64,000 nt of DNA from Micrococcales bacterium (GCA_009785115.1 WQWY01000002.1:85987-149986), one strand, 5' to 3'; shown: positions 18,501 to 27,492, numbered from the stretch's first letter. Program-made: numbers and translations. Notes: generated by a model from the letters alone, not told the origin.

Positions 18501-18946
18501 TGATCGACCGCGTCCGCCCAGGTTCTCCGGACGTCGCCGAGCTGATCGACGTGCGCCGCCACGTGCGCATCAGCGCCGAGAAGGTCGACCAGGACGGCGC
18601 CCATGTGGCGCTGTACGACCACATCGGTGAGAAGTCTGGCGGGGAGTCCCAAGAGCTGGTCGCGTTCATCGTCGGCGCCGCCCTGCGCTACCAGCTGGGT
18701 GACCCCGGCGCCGAGCGCCCCCGCTACGCCCCCGTGTTCTTGGACGAGGCCCTCATCAAGGCCGACGCCCGCTTCACCGGCCGTGCCGTCGGCGCCTGGC
18801 GCGGCCTGGGCTTCCAGCTCATCATCGCCGCTCCCGACGACAAGGTCACCGCCCTGGAACCCCACGTCGACGCCCAGTACCGCATGCTCAAGGACACCAC
18901 CGGCCGCTCTCGAACCAGACCTGTCGTCACTCTCCCTGCTCCCTGA
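15572..18946 (+). CDS. jetC: JetC: SMC/MukB-like ATPase of the Wadjet/MksB type
   Basis: 1124 residues, usual size for JetC. Head parts: Walker [13 protein letters not shown] (about residues 50-60), [13 protein letters not shown] after it (conserved in JetC/MukB), signature [12 protein letters not shown] and D-box [18 protein letters not shown] near the C-terminus. The middle holds two coiled-coil arms flanking a hinge-like globular segment (around DNA 17040-17500, [20 protein letters not shown] onward). Such motors load on DNA and extrude loops. In defence systems JetC works with JetA, JetB and the nuclease JetD. Here no JetD gene follows: the next gene is trkA on the opposite strand, 25 bp away. 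Confidence 0.9.
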   Translation: MTMLETLFGLVPAGSTGQQWLARDLQLVNWGGYDGHHQVRLAPTATLLSGGSGSGKSTLMDAYIALLMPHTTPFNGASNGGVVGRPRGKDQRNVISYARGKVDEARTDDGTRQRVLRGDGQDTWSAIAMTWADQTGAVFTALRAWYVPATARTMDDLVKVRATFDGPFDLRDLQDAATHRLGLAALKATGLVCSDSDRDFTARLHSTLGIGAAGGGSKAVALLGRIQAGQQITTVDALYKAMVLEEPETLAKAEEVVEHFDQLSDTRTRMLTAQQQVRALQPIRQHRAEVDAARERAAVIDTVGSCGTGPSSAATPAALWRHGRRLDLLRAAERDVQERLDRARRLATELGARVDATKAQLAGVRQTLWASGGDRLDQARRELDRARARQAQVAQARAALDAAAATLGATVTCEEDFDALTATVRAQLADTGSRSSVLDGLLAARTLAEKAEGELRDVRAERADLARRQDNLPRDLHTARAALAEAAGLELADLPFVAELVEVRTEHEPWRAAFNLALGGFATTVLIDAARLSAFRKAIDTVPTARRIRYRAVPTGLRSDARPGTRTLPGRLDYRESPFTGWLKSWLAERFDYVCVDTPGELSQHEKALTRAGQTAQGASGAHGGRGTNVLGFTNTRGLAELDARISEVQARHDAALRARDQAEATYDMLDEHRAACLDVRGAVWAEVDLAAADAEVTRWEGVIVEVTSGNPEVDGLRREAGELDAQADGLLGERGQAERDVAELTVTWGRTVDEVDAAQRALDEARASGCEVTDAQRDYLDGLLVGAGVDDAPGSTPLPPQRALDAFDQTMRQVDDRLRGDRQAAQAAVETGCQALRTAFETFCERWPDPNLGTDPDESYGDFDQILTELTAHGLHELEEDWRRSLLRLSGNDLTDLDNALSRARRQISERIDPVNEILAGLPFADDDHRLRIDARPVQSAELTRFRRELRVVREMLDGEATDEQRAARYTRMARLIDRVRPGSPDVAELIDVRRHVRISAEKVDQDGAHVALYDHIGEKSGGESQELVAFIVGAALRYQLGDPGAERPRYAPVFLDEALIKADARFTGRAVGAWRGLGFQLIIAAPDDKVTALEPHVDAQYRMLKDTTGRSRTRPVVTLPAP

Positions 18947-18971
18947 CCCCGTCTGGCGTGGTCGGGAGGGC

Positions 18972-19655
18972 TCAGGGGCGTCGGGAGAAGCGTTCGAGGA
19001 GGTCGGGGTGGCCGGCGACGATGAGGGTGTCGTCGGGGGAGATGCGGGTGCCTGGTTCGGCGTAGCGGAAGTCCAGGTCGGGGCTCTTGACGCCGATCAC
19101 CGTCACCCCGTACCTGGTACGCACACCGGCCTGGGCGAGGGTGAAGCCCTCGAGCTCGCGCGGCGGGTGCATCTTCACGATCGTGAAGTCGTCCTCGACC
19201 TTGATGTAGTCCAGCAGCCTGCCGGAGACCAGGTGGGCGACGCGCTCGCCGGCCTCTGACTCCGGGCGCACCACGTGCTGGGCACCGATGCGTTCCAGGA
19301 TGCGGGCGTGCTCGTGGCTGACGGCCTTCGCCCAGATCTGCGGCACCTCGAGGTCGACCAGGTTGGCGGTGATGAGCACCGACGCCTCCAGGTGCGACCC
19401 CACGGCGACCACCGCGGTGGGGTAGTCGTGCACCCCGGCCTGCTCCAGGGCCACCGGGTTGCTCCCGTCGCCCTCGACCACCGCGATGCGGCCGCTCCAC
19501 TGCGCGACCACCTCCGGGTCGCGCTCCACGACGAGCACGTCCCGGTCGAGCCGCACCAGCGTGGAGGCGATGGCCGACCCGAAACGGCCCAGGCCGATGA
19601 CCAGCACCCCGCTGTCGCGCGAGGGGGTCTTCTTCGAGCTCTTCTTCTCAGCCAA
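18972..19655 (-). CDS. TrkA/KtrA-type potassium uptake regulatory subunit (RCK)
   Basis: 227 residues. An RCK_N Rossmann domain (VLVIGLGRFGSAIAST, binding NAD or ATP; acidic end of strand 2 in VVERDP) is followed by a TrkA_C domain (last ~75 residues). It forms the cytosolic gating ring of the TrkH channel encoded just upstream. The start is a TTG at 19655 inside the end of trkH, with GGAGAGG at good spacing; a longer start at 19688 would add unconserved residues. Lys/Ser-rich N-terminal tail (AEKKSSKKTPS). Confidence 0.88.
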   Translation of the reverse strand: MAEKKSSKKTPSRDSGVLVIGLGRFGSAIASTLVRLDRDVLVVERDPEVVAQWSGRIAVVEGDGSNPVALEQAGVHDYPTAVVAVGSHLEASVLITANLVDLEVPQIWAKAVSHEHARILERIGAQHVVRPESEAGERVAHLVSGRLLDYIKVEDDFTIVKMHPPRELEGFTLAQAGVRTRYGVTVIGVKSPDLDFRYAEPGTRISPDDTLIVAGHPDLLERFSRRP

Positions 19656-21021
19656 TGATCGGCCTCTCCTCGGGGAACCGGACCACACGACGACGGTCGC
19701 GCAGCGCGAGCGCCGCTGCCAGCGTCATCGTGCCGACGCGGCCGACGATCATCAAGCCGATCAGCACCAGCTTGGCGGGGTCGGGCAGCGTCGGGGTGAT
19801 GCCGGTGGTGAGCCCGCACGTGGCGAAGGCGGAGATCGCCTCGAACAGCACGACGTCCAGGTGCAGGTTCGTCATCGCCAGCAGCAGCAGGGTGGCCACC
19901 AGGATGATGGTCGCGGAGACGAAGACCACCGCGATGGCGACCTGCATGGTCGAGCGCGGGATGCGCCGGCCGAAGGCCTCGACGTCACGGTCGCCGCGCG
20001 CCTCGGCGACGATGGCCAGCATCATCACCGCCAGGGTGGTCACCTTGATCCCGCCCGCGGTGGAGGCTGACCCTCCGCCGGCGAACATCAGCGCGTTCGT
20101 GAGCAGCCAGGTGCTCTCGTGCATCTGTGCGACGTCGACCGTGCTGAAGCCGCCCGACCGGGGCATCACCCCGGCGAACAGGGAGGCCAGCACCGTCCCG
20201 TCGGCCGACAGCGGACGGAAGGTGCCCGGGTTGGTCCACTCGAACCCCGCGACCAGCACCGACCCGGCGACCACCAGCACCAGGCTGGTCACGATGGTGA
20301 GCTTGGAGTGCAGCGTCCAGGAGCGCGGGCGGCGCAGCCGGTGCATGACGTCGAGGATGACCGGGAAGCCGAGCGACCCGATGAACACCCCGACGATGAG
20401 CGGCAGGAGCACCCACCAGTCCGAGACGTAGGGGGCGAGCCCCTCGGCGGTGGGCACGAAGCCGGCGTTGTTGAACGCCGAGACCGCGTAGAAGACCGAG
20501 TGCCAGGCAGACTCGGCCCACGACTGCCCCTCGATGCGGAAGCGTGGGAACAGCACCAGCGCGATGGCGGCCTCGAGCGCGGTGGAGGTCACGATGACGA
20601 TGCGGATCAGCGACCCCACCTCGCCAAGACGGGTGAAGTGCGTCTCGGAGGAGACCAGCAGGCGCTGGGTGAGCCCCAGGTGCCGCGAGACGGCCAGCCC
20701 GAGCAGGGAGGCCATCGTCATGACGCCCAGGCCGCCGATCTTGATCGCGACCAGGATCACCACCAGCCCCCAGCCGGACCAGTAGGCGCCGGTCGGCACG
20801 ACGACGAGCCCGGTGACCGTGGTGGCCGACGTCGCGGTGAACAGCGCGGTGAGCAGGGGTGCCCGTTGTCCGTGCGCCGTCGCCCACGGGGTGCTCAGCA
20901 GGGCGGTCACGGCGAGGATGACCAGCAGGAAGAGGCCGACCGCGAGCCGTGCCGGCGACTGGCGCGCCGCACGGTCGACGTAGTCGCGCCACCGCGCGGC
21001 CAGGCTGCCGCCTTCCGCCAC
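19648..21021 (-). CDS. TrkH/KtrB-family potassium channel subunit
   Basis: 457 residues, membrane protein with four M1-P-M2 repeats. Selectivity-filter loops are visible: SATTVTGLVVV, SAFNNAGFVP, MPRSGGFSTVD and ATCGLTTG. It carries potassium across the membrane, gated by the RCK protein that overlaps its 3' end by 8 bp. The GTG at 21021 is chosen because GGGAGG lies 5 nt upstream; the longer ATG at 21096 adds a charged stretch without a ribosome site. Confidence 0.9.
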   Translation of the reverse strand: MAEGGSLAARWRDYVDRAARQSPARLAVGLFLLVILAVTALLSTPWATAHGQRAPLLTALFTATSATTVTGLVVVPTGAYWSGWGLVVILVAIKIGGLGVMTMASLLGLAVSRHLGLTQRLLVSSETHFTRLGEVGSLIRIVIVTSTALEAAIALVLFPRFRIEGQSWAESAWHSVFYAVSAFNNAGFVPTAEGLAPYVSDWWVLLPLIVGVFIGSLGFPVILDVMHRLRRPRSWTLHSKLTIVTSLVLVVAGSVLVAGFEWTNPGTFRPLSADGTVLASLFAGVMPRSGGFSTVDVAQMHESTWLLTNALMFAGGGSASTAGGIKVTTLAVMMLAIVAEARGDRDVEAFGRRIPRSTMQVAIAVVFVSATIILVATLLLLAMTNLHLDVVLFEAISAFATCGLTTGITPTLPDPAKLVLIGLMIVGRVGTMTLAAALALRDRRRVVRFPEERPIIG

Positions 21022-21389
21022 CAGTCCTCCCTCGTGGTCCCGGCTCGCTGGATGATCCGAGCCCGCCGTGCGGTCCCAGCGTGCTGTGTCTGGCACGCGG
21101 TGTCTCGGTGTGCCGTGTCTTCAGCATGCTGCTGGTCAGCACAACTCTGGCACGTCGTGGCCCTGCCCGCGCCGTGCTCACCCCGACGAGCCGCGGGATC
21201 GTGGCTCGGACGTCAGGTCGCCGTGCCAGACACGACCAGGCGGGGGATCTTGACCGCGCTGCCTTTCCCCAGACATCACGGCTCGATACCGTGGCGGGTG
21301 CGCTCGATCCAGACGACGGGCGTCGACGAGAGCAGGGCAGCACCCGGCGGACGTCAGGTGCCGGGGCTGGTGCGAGAACGGGCGGACGC
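21022..21389. other. Gene-free region between trkH and the bldC-like gene
   Basis: 368 bp without a convincing gene on either strand. It carries a widely spaced 12-bp inverted repeat, GTGTCTGGCACG (21086-21097) and CGTGCCAGACAC (21222-21233). Promoters of trkH (leftward) and of the bldC-like gene (rightward) should be here, and a TTGACC hexamer occurs near 21251, but I could not pair it with a good -10. Confidence 0.45.
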
Positions 21390-21590
21390 ATGGACGAGAC
21401 GTCGGAGCAGGCTCGCTTCCTCACGGTGAACGAGGTCGCGGGCGTGATGCGGGTGTCGAAGATGACCGTCTACCGGCTGCTGCACTCCGGAGCGCTGCCA
21501 GGCCTGCGCGTCGGGCGCTCCTTCCGGGTGCCCGCTGACGCTCTCGAGGCGTACCTGCGTCGTGTGGCGACCACCTCGCAGACGGCCTGA
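21390..21590 (+). CDS. BldC-like small MerR-type DNA-binding protein (excisionase-fold)
   Basis: 66 residues, a single winged helix-turn-helix: RFLTVNEVAGVMRVSKMTVY then RLLHSGALPGLRVGRSFRVP. This is the BldC family of actinobacterial developmental/global regulators, which bind DNA as head-to-tail multimers. Its position before the bS22 gene and a HAD-family phosphatase is conserved in many actinobacteria, which favours BldC over a phage excisionase. Confidence 0.85.
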   Translation: MDETSEQARFLTVNEVAGVMRVSKMTVYRLLHSGALPGLRVGRSFRVPADALEAYLRRVATTSQTA

Positions 21591-21698
21591 GGCGCGATCG
21601 CGTAGCATAGGCGGCCGGGCAGCTGCCGGACCTGTGTTCGCAGCCCTCCATCCCTGACCGGCTCGGCAGCCGGCCGCACGATCCACGAATGAGGCTCC

Positions 21699-21797
21699 AT
21701 GGGTTCCGTCATCAAGAAGCGCCGCAAGCGGATGGCCAAGAAGAAGCACCGCAAGCTGCTGCGCAAGACGCGCCACCAGCGTCGCAACCGCAAGTAG
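21699..21797 (+). CDS. Ribosomal protein bS22 (AURKAIP1/COX24 domain)
   Basis: 32 residues beginning MGSVIKKRRKRMAKKKHRKL and ending RRNRK: 33-codon gene found throughout Actinobacteria, almost all Lys/Arg/His. In mycobacteria this protein was found on the small ribosomal subunit near the decoding centre and named bS22. A weak ribosome site (GAGG) precedes the ATG at 21699. It follows the bldC-like gene by 108 bp and converges on the HAD phosphatase gene. Confidence 0.9.
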   Translation: MGSVIKKRRKRMAKKKHRKLLRKTRHQRRNRK

Positions 21798-21845
21798 AAC
21801 GTCTCCGGGCAGAGGGCCTGAGCCGGCACGTCGAGGTGCGCGGGC

Positions 21846-22913
21846 TCAGCCTCTGCGCAGCCAGGCCCGCACGGCAGCCGTCGTCCCCCAGACGGTGGCT
21901 GCGGCAACCAGCGCTCCGATGCCCCGCACCGCGACTCGTCGTGCGACGCGGAAGTCGTAGCGCGGCCACCCGTTGCTCGTGGCGGCTCGACGCAGCCGCC
22001 GATCCGGGTTCACCGCCACGGGGTGCCCCACGATCCGCAGCACCGGCAGGTCGTTGCCGGAGTCTCCGTAGGCATAGCTGGCGGTGAGGTCCAGCCCGGC
22101 CTGCTCGGCCAGCTCCTGGATCGCGTGCGCCTTGGTCTCACCGTGCATCGCCTCGCCGAGCAGACGCCCGGTGTAACGGCCCTCGGAACGTTCGGCGACC
22201 GTGGCCAGGCACCCGGTGGCACCCAGGTGCGTGGCGAGCACCTGGGCGATCTCGACAGGGCTGGCGGTGACCAGCCAGACCTGGTGGCCGGCGGCCCGGT
22301 GGGCCGCGAGCAGCCCCATCACCTCGGGGTAGAGGCGCCCGGCGAGCACGTCCTGGTAGACCTCCTCGGCAGCCCCGGCCAGCTCGGCGGCGTCGTGCCC
22401 GGCGAGCAGCCCCAGCGCCTGGTCGCGCACCTTCTCGAGGTTGTTGAGCTCGCCCAGCGCGGTGTAGCGCAGCTGGTGCCCGGCGAAACGGATCAGGTCT
22501 TCGCTGCGGAAGAACCCGCGCCGGCGCAGCGCCCGGGCCAGGTGGAACAGCGTCGTGCCGTGCACGAGGGTGTTGTCGACGTCGAAGAAAGCGGCCACCT
22601 GGCCGTGCTCGGTCGTGGCTGGTTCTCGTGGAGGCTCGAGGCGGGGGCGGCCGACGGTGTCGCGCAGGAGGGCGACGAACGTGCGCCTGGGAGAGCGCTG
22701 GCGGGCGGGTCCCTCGTGTGGGGCGCTGGCACGCGTGCGCTGGCGCGGAACCTCGGTGAGTCGCGGCACGGGACCATCTTCGACCACCAGCAGGCTCGAT
22801 GTCTGCCCACCTGCCCGAAGTATCGGTGACGGGCGCTTGGCGGCAGGGCCGCGGCGGGCGGACGGGGGTGGTGACTCGGGCACGGTCCTCCTCAGGGTCT
22901 CGTGACCCCCCAT
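21846..22913 (-). CDS. HAD-IB family phosphatase (SerB-like)
   Basis: 355 residues as drawn. The catalytic core begins near residue 105: FFDVDNTLVHGTT gives the DxDxT nucleophile motif, VWLVTASPVEIAQ is motif II, and YAYGDSGNDLPVL the Mg-binding motif IV. The C-terminus ends in a hydrophobic segment with Arg flanks (VAVRGIGALVAAATVWGTTA), a possible membrane anchor. The first ~100 residues are Pro/Arg-rich and poorly supported, so the true start may be internal (for example at one of the GTG codons near 22785). Substrate unknown: phosphoserine or a lipid phosphate. Confidence 0.82.
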   Translation of the reverse strand: MGGHETLRRTVPESPPPSARRGPAAKRPSPILRAGGQTSSLLVVEDGPVPRLTEVPRQRTRASAPHEGPARQRSPRRTFVALLRDTVGRPRLEPPREPATTEHGQVAAFFDVDNTLVHGTTLFHLARALRRRGFFRSEDLIRFAGHQLRYTALGELNNLEKVRDQALGLLAGHDAAELAGAAEEVYQDVLAGRLYPEVMGLLAAHRAAGHQVWLVTASPVEIAQVLATHLGATGCLATVAERSEGRYTGRLLGEAMHGETKAHAIQELAEQAGLDLTASYAYGDSGNDLPVLRIVGHPVAVNPDRRLRRAATSNGWPRYDFRVARRVAVRGIGALVAAATVWGTTAAVRAWLRRG

Positions 22914-23032
22914 CGGCCGGCCGCGACGCCCCTTGAGCGGCCGCTCCCGCTCCAGCCCGTGCGGCCCGCGGTGCGCAGGTCCGACATGTCGGGCGGGTGC
23001 CGACGGTCGTTGTCTCGGGAGAGGATGGGGCC

Positions 23033-23689
23033 ATGACGATGACGACGGTCCACCTGCTGCGGCACGGAGAGGTCCACAACCCCGAGGGTGTGCTCTACGG
23101 GCGGCTCCCAGGTTTCCGGCTGTCCGAGCTCGGTGAGGCGATGGCGCAGATGGTCGCGGACGACCTCGCGGGGGAGCGCGACGGGCCTCGCGCCGACGTG
23201 GCCCTCGTGATCGCCTCGCCCCTGGAGCGCGCTCAGCAGACCGCGCTCCCGCTGGCCGAGCGCTTCGGGCTGACGGTGGGCAGCGACGATCGTCTGATCG
23301 AGGCCGCCAACCACTTCCAAGGTCTGCGCTTCGGGGTCGGCGAGGGGTCGCTGGCCAACCCTCGGCACTGGCCGTACCTGCGTAACCCGATGCGTCCGTC
23401 GTGGGGTGAGCCCTACGTCGAGCAGGTCGCCCGGATGCGTGCGGCGGTCGAGACCGCGCGCCGCGCGGTGCCGGGGCGCGAGGTGGTGCTGGTCTCCCAC
23501 CAGCTGCCGATCTGGGTCACTCGTCTGGCCGCGGAGGGACGCCGGCTCTGGCACGATCCGCGCCGCCGCCAGTGCACCCTGGCCTCGTTGACCACGCTGC
23601 GCTTCGACGGAGACGCCCTGGTCGGTGTCGGCTACCGCGAGCCGGCCGCGTCGTTGTCCGCCCGGGCGTCCACGATCCCCGGCGCCTGA
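23033..23689 (+). CDS. Histidine phosphatase (phosphoglycerate mutase-like) family protein
   Basis: 218 residues. The catalytic LLRHGEVHNP motif (His at residue 10) opens the protein, and the second conserved His lies in VVLVSHQLPIW; Arg in ASPLERAQQTA completes the phosphate pocket. These enzymes remove or transfer phosphate from small molecules or proteins; the substrate is not set by the sequence. GGGAGAGG precedes the ATG at 23033. Single gene, divergent from the HAD phosphatase. Confidence 0.85.
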   Translation: MTMTTVHLLRHGEVHNPEGVLYGRLPGFRLSELGEAMAQMVADDLAGERDGPRADVALVIASPLERAQQTALPLAERFGLTVGSDDRLIEAANHFQGLRFGVGEGSLANPRHWPYLRNPMRPSWGEPYVEQVARMRAAVETARRAVPGREVVLVSHQLPIWVTRLAAEGRRLWHDPRRRQCTLASLTTLRFDGDALVGVGYREPAASLSARASTIPGA

Positions 23690-23717
23690 GGCGGACGTCC
23701 CGGTCGAGGGCTCCCGC

Positions 23718-24023
23718 TCACGTCGGCGAGGGGTCGGAAGGGCCCGTCCCATGATCTGGTGGCCAGGTACGGCGGTCCAGGTCGCGGAGGAAGTCCGGGT
23801 CGTCGTCGGGGCCCAGCGGGCCTGACGAGGACGTCGGCCTCCTCCGGCGCCTGCTGCGGGACAAGAGCAACCAGACGATGGCGCCGACCACCGGGAAGAG
23901 GAGGATGATGAGCGCCCAGATGCTCCGAGGTGCCCCGCGTTCCTCGGCGTCCGACCGCAGCATGTCGAAGAACGCGTAGAGGACGAGCCCGACGGCGACG
24001 AGGACGACGAGGTGGCGGAGCAT
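23718..24023 (-). CDS. Small membrane protein with PLD-nuclease N-terminal (PLDc_N) domain
   Basis: 101 residues: two membrane helices (LVVLVAVGLVLYAFFDML and WALIILLFPVVGAIVWLLL) joined by a loop containing RSIWAL, followed by an Arg cluster and a Pro/Asp-rich cytoplasmic tail. The pair of helices with W-x-L-I...P...G...W is the PLDc_N pattern, seen alone in many actinobacterial proteins of unknown function. It lies just before menA in the same direction, 118 bp after it. Confidence 0.75.
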   Translation of the reverse strand: MLRHLVVLVAVGLVLYAFFDMLRSDAEERGAPRSIWALIILLFPVVGAIVWLLLSRSRRRRRPTSSSGPLGPDDDPDFLRDLDRRTWPPDHGTGPSDPSPT

Positions 24024-24142
24024 CCCCTAAGCCTAGGTGGTGTCTGCCGATTCCTGGTGTGGTTCCCCACGGGCTGCCTGACGCACGCCGGCCGTCTCGT
24101 CGTCGCAACCCCCGCTCTGAGGGGGCCGTCAGAGGTCGCGCC

Positions 24143-25012
24143 TCATAGCGCCAGGCCCAGGCCGAGCAGGACGGCGAAGGCCAGCTCGAGCTGGCCGGTG
24201 AACGTCAGCACCGGGACCAGCGCCCGGCCACGTGCGCGCAGCAGCACCACGCCGGCCAGCCCGACGGCCGGGCCCAGGCACAGCAGGACGAGCAGCGACC
24301 ACGGGGCGGCGAAGGCGCACCCGGCCCCGATCAGCACCGGCGCCACGACGAGCACCGCGTACAGCTGCCGGGCGCGAGCCTCGCCCACGCGCACCGCGAG
24401 CGTGCGCTTGCCGCTCAGGGCGTCGGTCGGCACGTCGCGCAGGTTGTTGACCATGAGCAGCGCGCAGGCCAGCAGCCCGATGGCCACCGCACCCAGGACG
24501 GCCGGCCACGACACCCGCCCGGCCTGCGTCAGCGTGGTGCCGAGCACCGCGACCGGCCCGAAGAACACGAACACGCCGACCTCGCCCAGCCCGGCGTACC
24601 CGTACGGTCGGCGGCCCCCGGTGTAGGTCCAGGCGGCGACGACCGCCGCCGCCCCGACGGCGAGCAGCCACCACAGCCCCGACCAGACCACCAGCGTCAG
24701 GCCGAGCAGGGCGCCGACGCCCAGCGCGGTGAACGCCGCGGCCTTGACCTGCGCGGGCGGTGCCGCCCCGGAGGCGGTCAGGCGCATCGGGCCGATCCTG
24801 TCCAGGTCGGTGCCGCGCACCCCGTCGGAGTAGTCGTTGGCGTAGTTCACCCCCACCTGGAGGGCCACGGCCACCCCCAGGGCGAGCAGCGCGCCGCCCA
24901 GGTGGGCCGACCCGAGCTGGGCGGCTGCCCCGGTGCCCACGAGCACCGGGGCAGCCGCTGCCGGGAGCGTGCGCGGCCGGGCCGCCGACCACCATTCAGC
25001 TGTCGTCGCCAC
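24143..25012 (-). CDS. menA: 1,4-dihydroxy-2-naphthoate polyprenyltransferase MenA
   Basis: 289 residues, integral membrane enzyme with about nine helices that prenylates dihydroxynaphthoate in menaquinone synthesis. The first Asp-rich motif NYANDYSDGVRGTDLD (about residues 56-71) followed by RIGPMRLTASG is diagnostic for MenA; the second, DVPTDALSGKRTLAVRVG, is also clear. GTG start at 25012, overlapping the end of menE by 17 bp, so menE and menA form an operon. Confidence 0.93.
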   Translation of the reverse strand: MATTAEWWSAARPRTLPAAAAPVLVGTGAAAQLGSAHLGGALLALGVAVALQVGVNYANDYSDGVRGTDLDRIGPMRLTASGAAPPAQVKAAAFTALGVGALLGLTLVVWSGLWWLLAVGAAAVVAAWTYTGGRRPYGYAGLGEVGVFVFFGPVAVLGTTLTQAGRVSWPAVLGAVAIGLLACALLMVNNLRDVPTDALSGKRTLAVRVGEARARQLYAVLVVAPVLIGAGCAFAAPWSLLVLLCLGPAVGLAGVVLLRARGRALVPVLTFTGQLELAFAVLLGLGLAL

Positions 25013-26204
25013 GGTCCACCTCCAGATCGTCCCGCGTCGGGTCGTGGTCTAGCGTCGTGTCGTCTCGGTGCCGGGTCGCCAGCGCTGTCGCGGCGCGCCG
25101 GTCCGGCTTCCCGAGCGTGAGGGTCGGCAGGGCGTCGACCAGCACCAGACGGCGCGGCGCGGCGGCCGTGCCCAGCCGGGCGGCGACCAGCGCCCGCAGG
25201 TCGGCCAGGTTCGGTCGGTCACCCGGGGTGGGGACTGCCACGGCGGTCACCTCCTGACCCCAGTGCGGGTCGGGCACGCCCACCACGAGCACCTCGCGCA
25301 CCGTCGGTGACGTGACGAGCACCTGCTCGACCGCCTGCGGGGCGACCTTCAGCCCCCCGGTGATCAGCACGTCGTCGGCCCGTCCCAGGACCTCGAGGCG
25401 ACCGTCGGCGGCCATCTGGCCGAGGTCGCGGGTGACGAAGCGGCGCCGGCCCTCGCGCACGGGCAGCCAGAGGGCGTCGAGGTCAGGCCGGTCCCGGTAG
25501 CCGTGGGCCAGCACCGGCCCGGACAGCTCGACCCGCCCGTCGACCAGCTCGACCTCGACCCCGTCGAGCGCTCGCCCGTCGTACACCGCCCCGCCGCAGG
25601 TCTCGGTCGCGCCGTAGGTGGTGACCAGGCGCACGCCGGCGGCCTCGGCGCGGGCGCGCAGACTGCCGGGCAGCGCGGCTCCGCCCACCAGCACGGCGGC
25701 GAACGACGCCAGCGCGTCAGCACCGGCCGGGTCGGCGAGCAGCCGCGCGACCTGGGTAGGCACCAGCGAGCAGAACGACGGTGTCGTCAGGTCGGGCAGC
25801 GCGCGGACAGCGGCGACGAAGCCCGAGACCTGGAACGGCCCGGGCGGGAGGCTCACGGGTTCGGTGCCCGCCAGCAGGGAACGGACCAGCACCTGGAGGC
25901 CCGCCACGTGCTCGACCGGCAGCGCCGCCACCCACTGGCCGGGCCCGCCCAGCCGGTCGGCCGACGCTCGTGCCGAGGCCCGCAACGCCTCGGCGGTGAG
26001 CATCACCTCGCGGGGCTCGCCGGTCGAGCCCGAGGTGTGGACCACGACCGCCACCTCGTCGGGCACGAGCCCGGCGGTCGGGCTGGCGCCCGTGGTCGGA
26101 CCAGCACCCGCGCGCACCGCGACCGCGGGGCCCGTACCGTCGAGCGCCGCCGGCAGGACCATGACCAGGTCCGCCGCCGGGACGTCGAGGAGCGGCCGGG
26201 GCAT
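24996..26204 (-). CDS. menE: o-Succinylbenzoate-CoA ligase MenE
   Basis: 402 residues, an acyl-adenylating enzyme that activates o-succinylbenzoate with CoA for menaquinone synthesis. The P-loop reads VHTSGSTGEPREV (about residues 55-67), with Arg where many family members have Lys; TYGATETCGG, then TRDLGQMAADGRLEVLGRAD and the C-terminal LTLGKPDRRA Lys region are all present. Shorter than E. coli MenE but typical for actinobacteria. The ATG at 26204 lies 6 nt after TAGGCT with no Shine-Dalgarno, so a leaderless transcript is likely. First gene of menE-menA. Confidence 0.9.
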   Translation of the reverse strand: MPRPLLDVPAADLVMVLPAALDGTGPAVAVRAGAGPTTGASPTAGLVPDEVAVVVHTSGSTGEPREVMLTAEALRASARASADRLGGPGQWVAALPVEHVAGLQVLVRSLLAGTEPVSLPPGPFQVSGFVAAVRALPDLTTPSFCSLVPTQVARLLADPAGADALASFAAVLVGGAALPGSLRARAEAAGVRLVTTYGATETCGGAVYDGRALDGVEVELVDGRVELSGPVLAHGYRDRPDLDALWLPVREGRRRFVTRDLGQMAADGRLEVLGRADDVLITGGLKVAPQAVEQVLVTSPTVREVLVVGVPDPHWGQEVTAVAVPTPGDRPNLADLRALVAARLGTAAAPRRLVLVDALPTLTLGKPDRRAATALATRHRDDTTLDHDPTRDDLEVDRGDDS

Positions 26205-26236
26205 CCTGACAGCCTAGGGCGTCCGGCGGGAGTCCC

Positions 26237-26264
26237 TGCGCGCTGCGGCGCGCTCGGCACGCAC
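26237..26264. repeat. 28-bp GC palindromic repeat, copy 2
   Basis: Second copy of the element at 389-416 (two mismatches), located between the divergent menE and DUF3048 genes. A further GC hairpin (CCCCGC and GCGGGG arms) follows it at about 26271-26296. Confidence 0.5.
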
Positions 26265-26409
26265 TCCCTGCCCCGCGCCCAGGGCGTGCGGCGGGGAGCG
26301 TGTCGTTCGGATGATCGGATGAGCTGGAAGACCCGTCGGAGGATCGGGGCCCGCGCGCCTGTCTGGGGTCGTACAGTGTCTTGCGACATCCTCAGCGAAG
26401 GAGCCTCCC

Positions 26410-27492
26410 GTGTCTGTGCTCGCCGGTGCCCGATCGTCCGCCCGTCGAGGAGGGTGGGTAGCGCTCGTCATCGCGGGGTTGGTGCTCGCCGGGTGCGGCG
26501 GAGGCTCGGACCCGGGGGCGACCGTGACCAGGCAAGAGGACGTCTCGGCGGCCAAGACGGCCCCACCCGCACCCGAGGTGCCCACCACCTGGCCGCTCAC
26601 AGGCATGCCGGTCGAGGACGACTTCGCGGTCCGTGCCGCGCTGGCGGTGAAGATCGAGAACTCCACCGCGGCACGTCCGCAGACCGGCCTGGAGCAGGCC
26701 GACATGGTGTGGGAAGAGGTCGTCGAGGGTGGCATCACCCGCTTCGTGGCGGTGTACCACTCTCAGGCGCCGGAGGAGGTCGGCCCGATCCGGTCGGTGC
26801 GGCCGATGGACGCGAGGATCGTCGGGCCGCTCAGGGGCATGATCGCCTTCTCCGGCGGCCAGGCCCAGTACGTGCGGGGGCTGCGCGACGCGGGCCTGCA
26901 GGTGCTCAGCCAGGACGAGGGCGCCCCCGGCTTCTTCCGCAAGACCGGGGTGGCGCGGGCCCCCCACAACGTCTACGGCTACCCGCAGCGGTGGTGGGAC
27001 GCCGCCGACGCCGAGCACAGCGCGACACCGCCGCGCCAGCTCGTGCACGCGCGCACCGCGGACCAGGCGACCGCGCGCACCGCGGGGACGCCGGCCGCGT
27101 CGGTCGCGATCAGCATGTCGGGCAGCTCTAAGCCGACGTGGACGTGGGACGAGGGCTCAAGCACCTGGTTGCGCTCGGAGGGGACGGCCGCGGCGCAGTC
27201 GAGGGCCGGTGTCCGGCTGGCGGCGACGAACGTCGTCGTGCTCCGGGTCGAGGTGGTCAACACCTCCGGGCGGGACCCAGCGGGCAACCCGATCCCGGAC
27301 ACCAGGCTCGAGGGCAGCGGCGAGGCGCTGATCGCCACCGGTGGCCACACGGTCGTCGCGACCTGGAGCAAGGCCGGGGATCGAGAGCCGGTCGTCCTGA
27401 CCATGGCAGACGGTGCGACCGTCAGTCTCGCGCCAGGCAACACCTGGGTGCAGCTGGTCCCGATCAGCACCGGGTCGGTCACGGTCTCCTGA
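26410..27492 (+). CDS. DUF3048-family lipoprotein
   Basis: 360 residues. A GTG start with AAGGAG seven bases upstream gives an N-terminus with Arg residues, a hydrophobic stretch and a lipobox (VLAGCGG), so the mature protein is tethered to the outer face of the membrane. The body carries DUF3048 hallmarks: MPVEDDFAVRAALAVKIEN, EEVVEGGITRFVAVYHS, GPIRSVRPMDARI and a C-terminal half with VVNTSGRDPAGNPIPD. The family is common in Gram-positive bacteria (YerB-like) with no settled function; cell-wall work is often suggested. Confidence 0.85.
   Translation: MSVLAGARSSARRGGWVALVIAGLVLAGCGGGSDPGATVTRQEDVSAAKTAPPAPEVPTTWPLTGMPVEDDFAVRAALAVKIENSTAARPQTGLEQADMVWEEVVEGGITRFVAVYHSQAPEEVGPIRSVRPMDARIVGPLRGMIAFSGGQAQYVRGLRDAGLQVLSQDEGAPGFFRKTGVARAPHNVYGYPQRWWDAADAEHSATPPRQLVHARTADQATARTAGTPAASVAISMSGSSKPTWTWDEGSSTWLRSEGTAAAQSRAGVRLAATNVVVLRVEVVNTSGRDPAGNPIPDTRLEGSGEALIATGGHTVVATWSKAGDREPVVLTMADGATVSLAPGNTWVQLVPISTGSVTVS

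Noticed and set aside
18947-18971. A hidden jetD after jetC
   Set aside because: Only 25 bp separate jetC from the convergent trkA stop, and trkA/trkH are unambiguous.
21086-21233. Widely spaced 12-bp inverted repeat as an insertion-sequence remnant
   Set aside because: No transposase fragment or target-site duplication was seen between or around the arms.
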